A stretch of DNA of 64,000 nt from Fagopyrum homotropicum (GCA_033239125.1 BSWB01000002.1:48953001-49017000), one strand, 5' to 3'. Counted from the first letter of the stretch, positions 12,625 to 24,320 are shown. Notes: generated by a model from the sequence alone, not told the origin. Numbers and translations: made by a program.

Positions 12625-13506
12625 TCTGTAGGAAAAAATTGGGTTGTTCTATAAAAAATCGGACGATTTTTCTGGGTTTACACGATTTTTCTATCGATTT
12701 TAAGAATTCTCACAATTCTGTAAAGTCCTGAGCAATCACCACACATAGTCTCCTATAGTTGTTTCTAAGCAAGAATCAAAATCGAGCGAAAAACTTAGGT
12801 TTCGAATTGAAAAACCTGAATTCCGGATGGATGAGTCGTTTGCCAAGCTTGTTGTTGCTAGATCCTTGTTCGTTGTCGAAAATGATTCAGTTTAGGCTCA
12901 AGAATCGTTCAAAACGATTAAGGAATGAGGAGATGAGAGAGTGGGCGATTTTTGGCTCTTTGGGAGAAATGGAAATCGGGAATGAAGAAGTGTGGAATGA
13001 GAGAATCGAGTGGTGAAAGCTTTATATAGGCCGGAGTTTTTGTGAAGAAAATCGGCCGATTTTTCCAGTCGATTTATTTATCGGTCCGATTTTTCTTCAC
13101 TTTCTCAGCTCAAGGAGGAAATCGACGGATTTTTTTTTAGGAGGGTCGATCTGAGGGTCAATTTATCTCCCTGTTGCCAAAAATCGTCTTGCTCTGTTCC
13201 TGAATTGAACGATTTACTTTGTGTAGCTGGATTTCTTTCCTTCTTTTTCTTTGAAGATTGCAAATTGAACTATTTTGTGTCCCCTATCTTCATTGATTTC
13301 TCAATTTGGACCTAATTCCTGCGATTTTTGACATAAACAAACCAAGAGTGCATCGAGGAACAAACAAAAGCAAAAACAAAAGAAGCAATACAACTAAACT
13401 AAGCTAAATTAAGTGATAAGAGAAGAAAAGAGTTATACTACCATGGGTTGCCTCCCAAGAAGCGCTTGATTTATCATCTTTAGCTGGACAGTGTTTGTTT
13501 TGGTGT
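12625..13506 (-). other. Leader of the envelope-like ORF, rich in private palindromes
   Basis: Non-coding stretch between integrase and the envelope-like frame. AAAATCG/CGATTTT half-sites are dense at 12645-12705 and 13044-13215, the same motif found in this element's LTRs and in its protease-RT linker. The integrase-proximal end has the GGGAGGCAACCCA box (plus-strand position about 13446-13460) also found after integrase in B (49338). Confidence 0.6.
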
Positions 13507-14750
13507 TCAATGGAGGAGGATAGGAGCTATCTTTTCAACCGGAACTTCCGGTGTGTAATTCTTCAACTGTTGGCCATTTACTTTGAAACTTCCGCTTTGT
13601 TCACCCCATACTTCAACTGCACCATGGGGAAAATTCGTTTAATTACATAAGGTCCTGTCCAACGGGATTTAAGCTTACCTGTGAATAGTCAAAGCCTTGA
13701 GTTGAATAGAAGAACTTGGTCTCCTTCTTTCAAATCCTTTGTGATGATGTGCTTATCATGCCAACGCTTCGTCTTTTCCTTCTAGATCTTTGCGTTGTCA
13801 TACGCATTCAACCGAATCTCGTCCAGCTGGTTGATGTCCAAGAGCCGCTTCTCTCCGGCTTCTTTCATGTCAAAGTTGAGCCACTTGACAGCCCAATATG
13901 CTTTATGCTCTAGCTCTACAGGAAGATGACAGGATTTACCATAAACAAGGTTATATGGAGTTGTACCTATTGATGTCTTAAAGGCAGTCTTGTAAGCCCA
14001 CAGTGCATCGTCGAGCTTCATCGACCAATCCTTCCGTGTTTTAGAGACAATTTTCTCTAAAATTCCCTTAATCTCTCTATTGGATATCTCAACTTGTCCG
14101 CTAGTTTGCGGATGGTATGGTGTAGCTATCTTATGGGTCACCCCATACTTAGCCAATAAAGTCTCAAATCGACGGGCTGTGAAGTGTGTTCCTCCATCAC
14201 TAATGATGGTTCGGGGAGTCCCGAACCTTGGGAAGATCATTCTATTGAAGAACTTCACCACTACCATTGCATCATTAGTAGGAGAAGTGATTGCTTCTAC
14301 CCATCTTGAGACATAGTCTACAGCTAGGAGTATATACTGGTTTCCACAAGAGGATGAGAATGGTCCCATAAAGTCTACTCCCCATACATCAAATATCTCC
14401 ACTTCTTGTATGTTATTGAGGGGCATCTCATTCCTCCTAGAAATGTTACCTGTCCTTTGACAAGCATCACAAGCAACAACATATTTTTACACATCTTTGA
14501 ATAAGGTAGGCCAAAAGAAATCGGAACGAAGTACCTTAGCACAAGTTTTGTGGGAACTAGCATGTCCTCCACAAGGTAGAGAGTGGCAATGACGGATGAC
14601 ACTTTCCTTTTTGTCTTCCGGAATGCATCTTCTGTATATGCCATTGGGACCTCTTTTGAAGAGAAGAGGCTCGTTCCAATAGAAATGTCGGACGTCCTTA
14701 AAGAACTTCTTTCTTTGAGCATATGAAAGTCCGGGGGAATCTCCTGACAA
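13507..14750 (-). pseudogene. Integrase of Athila C (broken)
   Basis: The zinc-binding N-terminal part (HCHSLPCGGHASSH and downstream) is at 14487-14750. The DDE core is at 13782-14426 with VWGVDFMGPF (first Asp), IISDGGTHF (second Asp) and QTSGQVEISNREIKG (Glu). The C-terminal part, with its GPYVIKRIFPHGAVEV-like segment, follows to 13507. A stop breaks the frame between the zinc domain and the core. Another stop follows the DNAKI segment at 13782, and later frame changes occur in the tail. Integrase would insert the cDNA into nuclear DNA. The three catalytic residues survive, but not in one frame with the rest. Confidence 0.85.
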
Positions 14751-16682
14751 ACAAGGTAATTTACAATGTCAGCAAACCATGGATCATTACCTTTCGAGAT
14801 ATGTTGAAGACACTCTTCAATCTCATGTAGTTGTTCGTCATGAAATGAGTCGTATATAGGGAGCTCATCCGTCTCGTTGGTGAGGTGTGGAAGACGACTA
14901 AGGTGGTTAGCAACTGAATTTTTTGAGCCCTTCTTGTCACGGATCTCTAAATCGAACTCTTGTAAGAGTAAGATCCATCTTAGAAGCCTTGGCTTCGCAT
15001 CCTTCTTTGTGAACAAGTAACGGATTGCTGAATGATCCGTATAGACTATCACCTTCGCACCTACATGATATGAACGAAATTTTTCAAAAGCATAAACTAC
15101 GGCTAGAAGTTCTTTTTCCGTAGTGGCATAATTCGATTGAGCTTCGTCTAGCGTCTTGCTAGCATAGTAGATGGCGTGTGTACGACCATCTTTCTTCTGT
15201 CCGAGTACAGCTCCTATAGCGACGTCGCTTGCGTCGCACATAACCTCGAAAGGAAGAGTCCAATCGGATGGTTGGATGATGGGTACTAAAATCAAAGCCT
15301 CTTTGATCCTACAAAAAGCTTCTAGACATTCTTTTGAAAACTCGAAAGTTGCGTCCTTCATTAAAAGATTAGTTAAGGGTTTTAAAATCTTAGAAAAATC
15401 CTTTATGAATCTCCTATAGAAGCCTGCATGTCCTAAAAAGCTTCTAATTCCTTTCACCGAGGATGGATGAGGTATTTTCTCAATAGTTTCTATCTTAGCC
15501 CTATCAACCTCTATTCCTCTATTTGATATTAAGTGACCTAACACAATTCCTTCGGTGACCATGAAATGACACTTATCCCAGTTTAAAACTAAGTTAGTAT
15601 CTTCACATCTCTTAAGAACTAGTGAAAGGTTAGAGAGACAATTATCAAAGGAAGAACCATATACCGAAAATTCATCCATGATATTCTCTACATATTCTGA
15701 AAAGATTGCCATCATAAACCTTTGAAAGGTGGCTGGAGCGTTGCATAAGCCGAATGGCATCCTTCTATAAGCAAACGTACCCCAAGGGCACGTGAAGGTT
15801 GTCTTCTCTTGATCATCCGGGTGATTGGGAATCTGAAAGAAACCGCTATATCCATCTAGATAACAAAAGTAAGAATGTTGGGCTAACCTTTCCAACATTT
15901 GATCAATAAAAGGAAGGGGAAAGTGATTTTTTCCTGGTGGCCACATTCAGTTTACGGTAGTCGATGCACATTCTCCATCTCGTAACTGTCCTTGTGGGAA
16001 TAAGCTCGTTGTTTTTATTGGCAACAACGGTAATGCCTCCTTTCTTTGCTACTACCTGCACTGGACTCACCCACTTGCTATCGGAAATAGGGAAGATGAT
16101 ACCTGCATCAAGTAGCTTAAGGATTTCTTTCTTCACGACCTCTTTCATGATCGGATTTAACCGTCTTTGAGGTTGGCGTGAAGGTTTGTAATCCTCTTCC
16201 ATTAAGATTTTATGCATACATAGAGAAGGTTTAATGCCTAACAAATCATCAATAGTATATCCTAATGCTCTCCTATGTTGTCTTAGAACATTCATAAGTT
16301 TCTCTAGTTCATCATCATTCAGATTCGCACTAACTATAACAGGATATGTAGAGTTAGGCCCAAGAAATGCATACCTTAAGTGTGTAGGAAGTGGCTTCAA
16401 TTCCAATGAAGGAGGTGCTTTGATCGATGATTCATGACCATCTAATGTCATGGGAGAAGCCTCTGAAGGTGGGGAAGGTGCACTATTAGAGTTGAGAACA
16501 ACTGCACTCAAGTTCGTAGAAACCGGAGAAATCAACACTAAATTGTCCCCCTTTGAAGAAAATCGTCCGATTTTTGGGGCGATTTTTCTTCCTGTTGTCA
16601 AAAATCGACTTGCCTTTTCAGAAATCGTGTGATTTATTTTGTGTAGGGCGATTTTTTTCACAGTTTCTGGGGTTAATTCCAA
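14751..16682 (-). pseudogene. Reverse transcriptase-RNase H of Athila C (active site deleted)
   Basis: The N-terminal part (15903-16682) begins with the protease-RT linker, followed by an RT start with KWVSPVQVV and MCIDYRKLN. A one-base insertion in an A run near 15928 shifts the frame; 14751-15946 then carries the fingers-palm (GTFAYRRMPFGLCNAPATFQ), RNase H (CDASDVAIGAVLG) and the RNase H-integrase connection. Where B has the catalytic FMDD core, C reads IMDEFSVYG (about 15662-15690): twelve bases are missing between two ATGGA repeats, removing the aspartate pair. A further frameshift lies near the EIPP segment (about 14750). Confidence 0.87.
16558..16659 (-). repeat. Palindrome cassette 3, in frame in the protease-RT linker of C
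   Basis: Repeated AAAATCG/CGATTTT half-sites (for example AAAATCGTCCGATTTTT at 16559) are translated as a Lys/Ile/Arg-rich linker. The same motif is in this element's LTRs. In element B the homologous linker (46139-46262) carries B's different motif. Confidence 0.75.
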
Positions 16683-16697
16683 CTCTTCAAATCCTGC

Positions 16698-17507
16698 TCA
16701 TGGCTCTTCCTCTACATCTTCCAATGATTTTACCTCATCATCACAATCATGCTCTACTCCTTCCTTCATGATACTCATACTAAGAACCTTTTGAAGTGGA
16801 TCTTTCATTAGGATCAAACTCACCACTTCTCTAGATTCTTCTTCATCAAAGATGTTAAAAACATCTTCTCTCAAAGCTGGCTCTTTGATTAAAGAGGAGA
16901 GTACAAACTCCACTTTCTCTTCACCTATATTGAAGGATAGCTGTCCATTCTTACAATCTACCATGCATCCAGAGGTTGCAAGGAATGGTCTCCCAAGAAT
17001 GATGGGAACTGGATAATCTGCAGGGATGTCAAGAATGACAAAGTCTATAGGAATGTAAAACTTACTGAGTTTCACGGGAATGTCTTCTATTATCCCAACC
17101 GGCCTAGTGATGGAACGATAGGCCATGTAAAGCGTCATCTTCACCGGTCTAGGCTCTCCTAGACCAACCGCCTTGCATAAAGCAAGTGGTATGATGCTCA
17201 CACCTGCTCCAAGGTCGCAAAGTGCATCATAAGTAACCTCTCCTAAGGTGATGGGTATGCAAAATGATCCTGGATTACGCAGCTTAGGTGGCATATTCTC
17301 TATCATAGTCTTGATGAGTTCGGATGACTCCGTTCTCATCTTGACTTCTCCAATATCTTCTAATTTCCTCTTGTTATAGAGGATTTCCTTTAGGAATTTC
17401 CCATAAGCTGGCATACCTAAAATTGCATCCATAAAAGGTATATTAATATGCAACTTACTCATAAGATCAATAAACTTACCGAAGTGTTTATCTAGCCGCG
17501 CCCGCGC
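16698..17507 (-). pseudogene. Protease region of Athila C
   Basis: Follows gag in the same phase after a stop at 17508-17510. It contains the conserved MSKLHINIPFMDAILGMPAY segment, then an aspartic-protease core with DLGAGVSII (about 17190-17220; Athila elements have DLGA rather than DSGA or DTGA) and ILGRPFLATSG. It ends at a TGA at 16698-16700, in phase with the linker. The protease would cleave Gag-Pol in the particle. Confidence 0.85.
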
Positions 17508-19310
17508 TCAATATTGAGGAAAAGGTAGAGGTGGTTTGTAGGCGGGAGGAGGAACATATACATCTTTCTTCTCTTTTTCTTTCCCTTCTTCGGTGGTGGT
17601 TTCAACTGCTTTAGGTTGAGGATCGGTGGTTGTTACACCACTTCTAGTAGTGATTGCCATAACCCTTCCCTTTGGGTTATCTTCCGTCTTCCCGGGAAGC
17701 TTCCCTTGATCTCTTGGAACTTCTCCGGCTTTGCTAAATACTTGGTTTTCTAAAGCTTTGTGGGCTTTGTCAACCGAAGTTATATAACTCTCCAATGCTT
17801 GTAGCTTTCCTAGGATCGTCTCTAACATGGGATCGGGCTTCTCCTTTTCTGTCTTGTTCGATCCATTTGATGATTGCTCCTGGCTTTTCAAAGGAGTAGA
17901 AGAAGATGGAGATGTTAAAGCTTTTTCAGCATGTGAATAGGGATTACCTGGATTTTGTTGATTTGATCTCCAATTATTGTTGTTGGAGTTCCTATTGTTG
18001 TTATTCCAGTTGTCATTCCGGTTGTTGTTCCGGTAGTCATTCATATTCCCTTGATTGTTATCCCTCCCCATATAGTTGGCTTCTTGCTCCTTCGCCTTTT
18101 GAAGGCTAGTTTTGATGACTTCCTTCAACTCTTTGATTTCATTATTGAGGGAGAATATTTGTGTTTGCGCAGCGTGATTCAACTTGGCTCCCGGATCTCC
18201 TTGATTCCGGCTATTTGGATCCACCTTTCGATGGGAATACTTCTCAATCACCTGGGCTTGCTTCTCAATGAAGTCCCAAGCATCATCTTCTCTCATGTCC
18301 ATGAATGTGCCACAAGAGAGAGATTGGAGATTGAATTGTGTTTTCATATCTAACCCCTTATAATAGATTTCCAATAATTCCAGCTTTGAAATGCCATGGT
18401 ATGGGCAATCCAATAAGAGATCCTGAAACCTTTCCCAAGATTGAAACAAACTTTCGTTAGGTTTCATAGAAAATGCATTGATCTTACCTCTCAATTCCGC
18501 CGTTTTGGATGGCGGGAAGAACTTGGTGAGGAATTCTGAACATAGATTCTCCCATGTTACCAACTTTGCAGCTGGAAGAGTTTGGTACCAAGCTAAAGCT
18601 TTGTCCTTCAAAGAGAAGAAGAACGGTTTGATCTTGTAATTACTTGTGGTAGCCTTCTTCGGCTTCAATGTCTCCATGAGAATCTCGAAATTCTGTAAGT
18701 GTTGGTGTGGAGATTCGGCACTTGCTCCACCAAATTGACTTTGGCGAACCATGGTGATAACTTGTGGGCTAAAGCTGAATTCCTGGATGTCCTCAGCTCC
18801 AAAATTCACACCTAGACGGCATGGTTGCTGAATTGGATCCATCCTTTGCCCCAAAGTTCCTGGTTCATCCCTTTCATTAGCAACTCTCACATCCCCAGCT
18901 GGAATACGAGGAACAACCTGTGGTCTTGGGTTGTTACGAACGGGATTAATCACTGGATTGATTTCCTCAAGTTCTGGCATGTCCGAATCGATTTCTTCAT
19001 CTTCGGATGAATCATCTCTAGTGGGCTTAGTTGGTTTCTTGACCTTCTTCTTCTTCCTTGCATCATTCAACTCCAACTTCATGTCCAATATCATAGCCCT
19101 GAGTTCATCAATTTGGAATTGATGACTCGTTTCCGCGTCTACACGAGCTTTCTCACTTAACTTAAGTTGACATTGAACTTCATCCAACTCAGCTTGGATG
19201 TTTCTCTCGTTATTTTTAGCCATTTTCTTTTCCTTCAACTTTCTTCTTAAAGTTTTCTCCAATTCGGGGTCGAAAGGAACTAGATCTTTGGTAGATCTAG
19301 TCTTTCGCAT
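17508..19310 (-). CDS. Gag of Athila C (600 aa)
   Basis: The start at 19310 gives MRKTRSTKDL, aligned with the gag starts of A and B. Next come a charged coiled-coil-like region (about residues 25-90), an acidic stretch, the Retrotrans_gag domain (about 177-340, with FPPSKTAELRGKIN and SWERFQDLLLDC), and an Asn/Arg-rich tail (about 415-452) in place of a CCHC knuckle. The frame stops at 17508, where A and B would read on into protease. The stop is TGA at an expected coding position, so it is probably a mutation rather than a regulated terminator. Gag forms the particle shell and is cytoplasmic. Confidence 0.88.
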   Translation of the reverse strand: MRKTRSTKDLVPFDPELEKTLRRKLKEKKMAKNNERNIQAELDEVQCQLKLSEKARVDAETSHQFQIDELRAMILDMKLELNDARKKKKVKKPTKPTRDDSSEDEEIDSDMPELEEINPVINPVRNNPRPQVVPRIPAGDVRVANERDEPGTLGQRMDPIQQPCRLGVNFGAEDIQEFSFSPQVITMVRQSQFGGASAESPHQHLQNFEILMETLKPKKATTSNYKIKPFFFSLKDKALAWYQTLPAAKLVTWENLCSEFLTKFFPPSKTAELRGKINAFSMKPNESLFQSWERFQDLLLDCPYHGISKLELLEIYYKGLDMKTQFNLQSLSCGTFMDMREDDAWDFIEKQAQVIEKYSHRKVDPNSRNQGDPGAKLNHAAQTQIFSLNNEIKELKEVIKTSLQKAKEQEANYMGRDNNQGNMNDYRNNNRNDNWNNNNRNSNNNNWRSNQQNPGNPYSHAEKALTSPSSSTPLKSQEQSSNGSNKTEKEKPDPMLETILGKLQALESYITSVDKAHKALENQVFSKAGEVPRDQGKLPGKTEDNPKGRVMAITTRSGVTTTDPQPKAVETTTEEGKEKEKKDVYVPPPAYKPPLPFPQY

Positions 19311-19413
19311 ATACCTAAAGAATCTGCAAAGATCACTCAAGTAGACAAATCAAATCACAAGAGCAAGAGCTCTCAAGCTAGACAACCGAAAACCGAATTT
19401 GGTCTAGACCAAA

Positions 19414-19431
19414 TCCCCGGCAACGGCGCCA
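19414..19431 (-). promoter_or_regulatory. Primer-binding site, tRNA-Asp (element C)
   Basis: Minus strand TGGCGCCGTTGCCGGGGA, fully complementary to the 3' end of plant tRNA-Asp(GUC), six bases inside the 5' LTR. Confidence 0.92.
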
Positions 19432-19437
19432 AAAACT

Positions 19438-21077
19438 TGTTTGCTCGAAAGTGTGCATCACTAGTTTTAAATTTATATCTAGAACTTAAAGCAAAGCGAA
19501 CCTGCAGTGTATGGATCAGCTGTAGTAAGGCAAGAAATTCCAGAGTCGAACTCAGGGATCTGGTGAGAATAAAATCAAATTCGATTATCTAACAAAGTCC
19601 AAAAGCTTTTTTGATTAATAAAGGAGGAGATGATTCCAAGGATTCAAGTATCCGACTGCGGCTTTCGATTCAAGACACTTCTAAAGATCAAAGGACAGAG
19701 TTTATATTGCCAAGTTTATGTATTTCGAAGGTAGATATCGTACGGTGAAGTTCCGAAACCTATTTGTCTAATCCAAAGGTTCTCTCTATAAGGGTTGTTG
19801 AGGCTGAAATATAGAAAGATCTAAGAACAAGAATTACACTCAAACTAACTACTCAAAACCCCAAAATGTGACACTCCAAGGTAAAGATAGAAAGCACACT
19901 TAAAACCTTAATAAAGGATGTTGAGTCTCTCTATTACCCAAATCTTGTAATCTTAATCTATTAAATGTAGAATCAATGATGAAGTCTCTTCATACACTCA
20001 AATAGAGGTTAAAAAGGTTAAGCAAGGTTGAGATTTAGGCAAGGATTAACTTTGGTTAAAGAATAAATCAATTAAAGATCGTTAGAGGAATAAATCGATT
20101 GGATCTTGATTAAATCGTCCGATTTTCTCAAGAACATGGCGATTTTCCTTTTGTCGCAAAGCTAAAATCTAAACTCTCAAGGTCCAAATGTTTGAATGAG
20201 TTCAGTCTATCATCAACTAAGCCTCAATCATGAACTAGTCTCCCCAGAATCACAAAGGTTTTAGCCAACCATTTTCAAAATCAAATCAAAATTTAGATTG
20301 AGTGAATAAATCAAATAAACCCGAATCTTGAATAAAAACTCAATAATCTCCAAATCTGTAACCCAAATTCAAACCTAATCAAAGTATCTCTCAAATTACT
20401 CAGTAATATGTTCACAAATCACAAGAATCGCAAGAGAAACAAAGAATCTCACAAATAATGATCAAGATTGACTTCCCGGCTATTTCCCTTCAATCCTCTT
20501 CCAAGAATCTTCAATCTCTCTCAAACGTGTAAAGATTTCCCGTTGTGGAACCCCCGTTTCCGTTCCTAGGGTTCCAATCTATAGTTCCTTGCTAATGGGC
20601 CGCTTGGCAAAACACTTCTCTAGCCTAGAAGTGATGGGCTTTGAGTCGTCTTTATCCTTGGGCCGAAAGGTAGAAAAATCGTGTTAGTCGATTTACAAAG
20701 AAAACCGTACGATCTTATGGAGAAAAAATCGTCCGATTTATATGCAAATTGGCACGATTTTCTTCAACAGAGAATGCTCGTCTTTTGGCTTGTTTCCTTC
20801 CTCCCATTTGTGACTCTTTTACGCAACTCCTTTGCTCTTTGTTATTACTCTAAGACTCCTTAAGCTTCCCTAATAGCCTTAGATGCTCCTTGCTCCACTT
20901 TTGCTTTCAAATCCACTGAATTTACCTATAATTCAACCAAAACTCGTGTAGACCTCTATTTCCAGAATATAAATGAATAAAGCCTAAAAGGTACACAAGT
21001 TCTCTCTAAATGCAAGGTAAATCGAGGTAAACCTCTACAATATGTATGATTGTAATGGTATATAATTCATGTCATCA
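19438..21077 (-). repeat. 5' LTR of Athila C (1640 bp)
   Basis: Partner of 8150-9788. Palindrome cassettes lie at 20673-20762 and 20112-20157, the second with the phrase CTCAAGAACA between its half-sites. No strong TATAAAAG is seen at +435; a weak TATA-like sequence is the best candidate. Confidence 0.9.
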
Positions 21078-21570
21078 ACAACCGCATAGGAGGGTTGCTT
21101 CTCTTTCACGAAGTCAATGTAGGATCTCCGGCATGGTGGCGGAGGAGACGGAAGAGGCGGCTGCTACTACCGGCACCGGTCTAGCGTGGATGAGAGGGAT
21201 CGAGAGGTGGATGTTAAGGTTTGTGAAAGGGAAGGGGAAGAGCGTGCTTTGTTTCACGTACAAAACAAGAAGGGGGAGGGGAAAAACTGCCTTATATCCC
21301 GCAACAAAAGGCCTACCTGGCTGCTCATGACGAGTCTTGATGGGCCCAGACGGCCTATCTTAATGGGGTAAAAACTCTTCTAACGGGTTAGGAAAGATAG
21401 TTTGATTTGCATCTTTTATGTGAGTAGAGTCCTCAAAAAAATGATAGAAAGATTGAAGAAGAATCATAAACTCAATATCCCATAAAACGTGAAGGCGACG
21501 GAAAAAGTCTAAACCGGTCGAAGTCCAGTTTGACTCAGAAATAATCGAAAATAAATTTCCGGTTATTACA
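21078..21570 (-). repeat. Long LTR with TGTWAYAMCC-type ends, 5' part (split by element C)
   Basis: Continuation of the LTR at 4951-8149 beyond element C. Its minus-strand start TGTAATAACCGGAAATTT at 21570 is a typical plant gypsy LTR start and parallels TGTAACACCCGGAATTTTTG at 54072. No coding potential is credible here. Confidence 0.55.
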
Positions 21571-21764
21571 TTGGAGAAGCTGGAATCTCGGCCCAGTGGA
21601 AAAGCTCAGCCCCTAGTGAGAAATCTCGCCCGAGATTTGCCCCAATCGAGATTCGATCATTTTTTTCTCAACCAAGATCAATATATGAGGATGATGGACG
21701 TTGACGTGTTCCATATAGAACCCCAGCCTCGGATTCACCTCCAAGATTCCATCATGGTCAAGGT

Positions 21765-22709
21765 ATGATATATTCAAACCCTCATTATACAATACCTAAC
21801 TTCCTGGAGTTTGTTGATGATTTTCAGGGATTCAAGAATGAGAATAACAAAGGCATGCGAAAAGTTGATCCTAGACAGAATCATCATCCAAGGAGAGATC
21901 AAGACTTGGAATCTCGACCCCAATATCTCGCCACCACTCAGCCGAGAATTCGGTTGAGATCAATGATGGGAGAAATGCATGGCAAGTTGAACGCATTGGA
22001 ATCACGAGTTCTCCAACCCCGGAAAGAGAAACCACCAGTTGAGGTTACCCAAACTTTAAAGATAAGTGATTATAAACCATCTACTTCTATGCTTATAGAA
22101 TCGATTACACCAGGATCCGAGTTAGTAGATGATATTGAGTGTGAAAAGCATGAAATAGATGGTAATGAATTGTATGCAAATTAGCCTTTTATTGGTGATA
22201 CTATTGAATGTAAAGAACATAAGCATGGTATGAATGATCTTGAGCTAGATGTGAATAAATCTGAATTAGAATGCGATAAGTCTATTGATTGTCATTCCAC
22301 CTCTAAGTTTTTGCATTCATCTATAGGTTATTTCCTAGAATCTATACCTAAGGAGATACCTATTACTTCGCCTTTTATGAAACATATAGAGCATTCAAAA
22401 ACCCCTAGGATCAAATTGGAAGAGAATTATGTGGTGCAATCTCAATTTGTGGCATTATTAGAACCTTCTAAGAGATGCATTAAGGATGAGAATATAGTAT
22501 CATCACCTTTAGAGTTTGCTAATCTTAGGATTTTCCGCTCATGTATTTCCTTGAATTACTATGACTTTGTTGATGATTTGTTTCCCTCAGCCTTTGTTAA
22601 TCTTACACCGTTGTCCATGAGAAAACGAGTGAGTTTTATTGTAGGAGTGCAAGTTAAAAACACCAAGAAGAAGGGAAAACACAAAGTTTGTATTAGAAAT
22701 GCCGGATGA
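21765..22709 (+). pseudogene. Unrecognised ORFs inside gypsy D1
   Basis: Two open stretches (21765-22184, 139 aa; 22230-22709, 159 aa) are hydrophilic and rich in acidic and Ser residues. I do not recognise a family. The end of the second (IFRSCISLNYYDFVDDLFPS then FVNLTPL...RVSFIVG) resembles a stretch 1.1 kb downstream (23670-23800: IFHLYLALSYHDYVVKLFS, FNLMPLPF, VNFIAG). This suggests an internal duplication of the sequence just before the integrase tail. A degenerate gag or pre-integrase sequence is possible. Confidence 0.35.
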
Positions 22710-23754
22710 TTATGGTGAAGAAAGTCCTACCATGACTAAAGAATAACCTCGGCATAGTATAGCGAAATTTCACTGCAGTGGGAAATCTCACCCCATGAGA
22801 GCAAAATCTCGCCCGAGATTTGCACCCAAGATTATCGAAGATTACTTCGCCCCAAGATACCAAAATCTCGCCCCAGTCTTTCAAGGTTTCTTTTTGATAC
22901 TAAGAAAGAGGTATTTAAGGAGCCTCCACCTAGTGACGTTATTACTAGATGTTTGGATCGAAGAGTAACCAAATTAAAGAGAGGTAATTATCTATTCCAT
23001 TGGGTGAGATTTTAAAAGTAGCATGCCTAAACTTACCTAAGTGTGATCATAATTTTAGTTTCTTGTTTAGGAGGTTTAGAGATTGGTTACATTGTTATTT
23101 CCTAGTGATAGTACTTTGATCATTGCCTTTTCTAGGAATGTAGTGTTGGTCACCATCTTACACTATATTGTTCTAGGAATTGCACATATTAAGTGTAGAC
23201 GTATTGCATGTGCTGATTTGAGTGATTTTCTTAAGCATTGTGTGTTCAAGGACTCTAGATAAAAGTTTAAATTATTTGGAGAGTTATTTATTAAGTTTGA
23301 CCATGTGTGCATACCTAGTTGTTACTTCAAGTTTCTTATTAAGGAAAATACCTCCATGGTTGATAAAGGTTATTTGGTGAGGAACAAGTTTTGTGATAGG
23401 TTGAGCGCAAATGATTACGGACCACATTTGCTTAATGATATAGTTCGAACTTTTATGAAATATATGAGGAATATTATGAGTATATCTAAGCCTTTATTGA
23501 ATATTTTGAGCATATCTAGATGTATTTTTCATGACTTATGTTGGCCCTTGGAGATTATTGACATTTTGTTGGGTGACATTAGTGTGAGCTTATTTGAGGA
23601 GTTAGCTAGACCTAAGAAGGGGATAAATTGCATCTTTAAGGTTGTAACGTTGTCGCCTATAAGTATTGCTTATTCTAGGATTTTCCATCTCTATCTAGCC
23701 TTGAGCTATCATGATTATGTAGTTAAGTTGTTTTCCATAACTTTCTTTAATCTT

Positions 23755-24320
23755 ATGCCGTTGCCTTTCAAGGAGTGAGTAAATTTTATTGCAGGAAAAC
23801 AGGTGACATTCATCATGAGATTGTATGCAAGACCACGCAAGAGGCTAGAGGACAAGGGAATGCAAGTTACGGTCAAAACAAATAAAAACCGCAAGGAAAT
23901 GATATTCGAACCAGGAAACATAGTTTGGTTGCAACTAGGAAAGAGAAGCTCTCGGAATATATCTGGTTTTCATCATCAAAGACGAGATATAAACCTCCAG
24001 TAAAAATCTCGGTCACTCTAGTGATAAAACTCGCCCGAGATAATGACCGAGATTCCTTGTCATAAATTATGGTGAAAATGTTTATGGGAAGAGTGGTGCA
24101 AAGTTTGAGAGATCATCCAGTGAAGAAGAGGAAATCGAAGTTTTCACCACGAGGATACTTGAGTCTTTATATGACTAGTGATGAGTATGGTGGGGATTCG
24201 AGGACGAATCCTTTTCAAGAAGGTGATTATGATGCAGGACCATCCTTAACATCTCCTACTAGTCATAGAAGCATCACTAGATCAAGAGCATTGAAGGAGA
24301 AGGATACTTTAATTGTGTCT
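23755..24320 (+). pseudogene. Integrase C-terminus and polyprotein tail of gypsy D1
   Basis: LPFKE followed by an in-frame stop, then an EMIFEPGNIVWLQLGK segment matching the FEPGDWVW.H.RKERFP pattern common in plant gypsy integrases. Then come GDSRTNPFQEGDYD and a SITRSRALKEK tail, which usually closes such polyproteins. The frame changes at least once between the two. Confidence 0.6.

Larger units (their letters stand above)
8150..21077 (-). mobile_element. Complete but decayed Athila-type retrotransposon C (12.9 kb)
   Basis: The order on the minus strand is 5' LTR (21077-19438), tRNA-Asp primer site, gag, protease, RT-RNase H, integrase, envelope-like frame, non-coding tail with purine tract, 3' LTR (9788-8150). 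Flanking pentamers are ACGAC (8145-8149) and ACAAC (21078-21082), a target duplication with one mismatch. I count by eye about 45-50 differences between the two 1.64-kb LTRs, near 3%. With the commonly used plant rate of 1.3e-8 per site per year this gives roughly 1 million years (inference). Several stops and frameshifts, and loss of the RT active site, make it non-autonomous today. Confidence 0.92.

Noticed and set aside
12645..13215. Regularly spaced palindromes as a CRISPR-like array
   Set aside because: This is plant nuclear DNA; the units are imperfect, spacers are irregular and there is no leader or cas gene.
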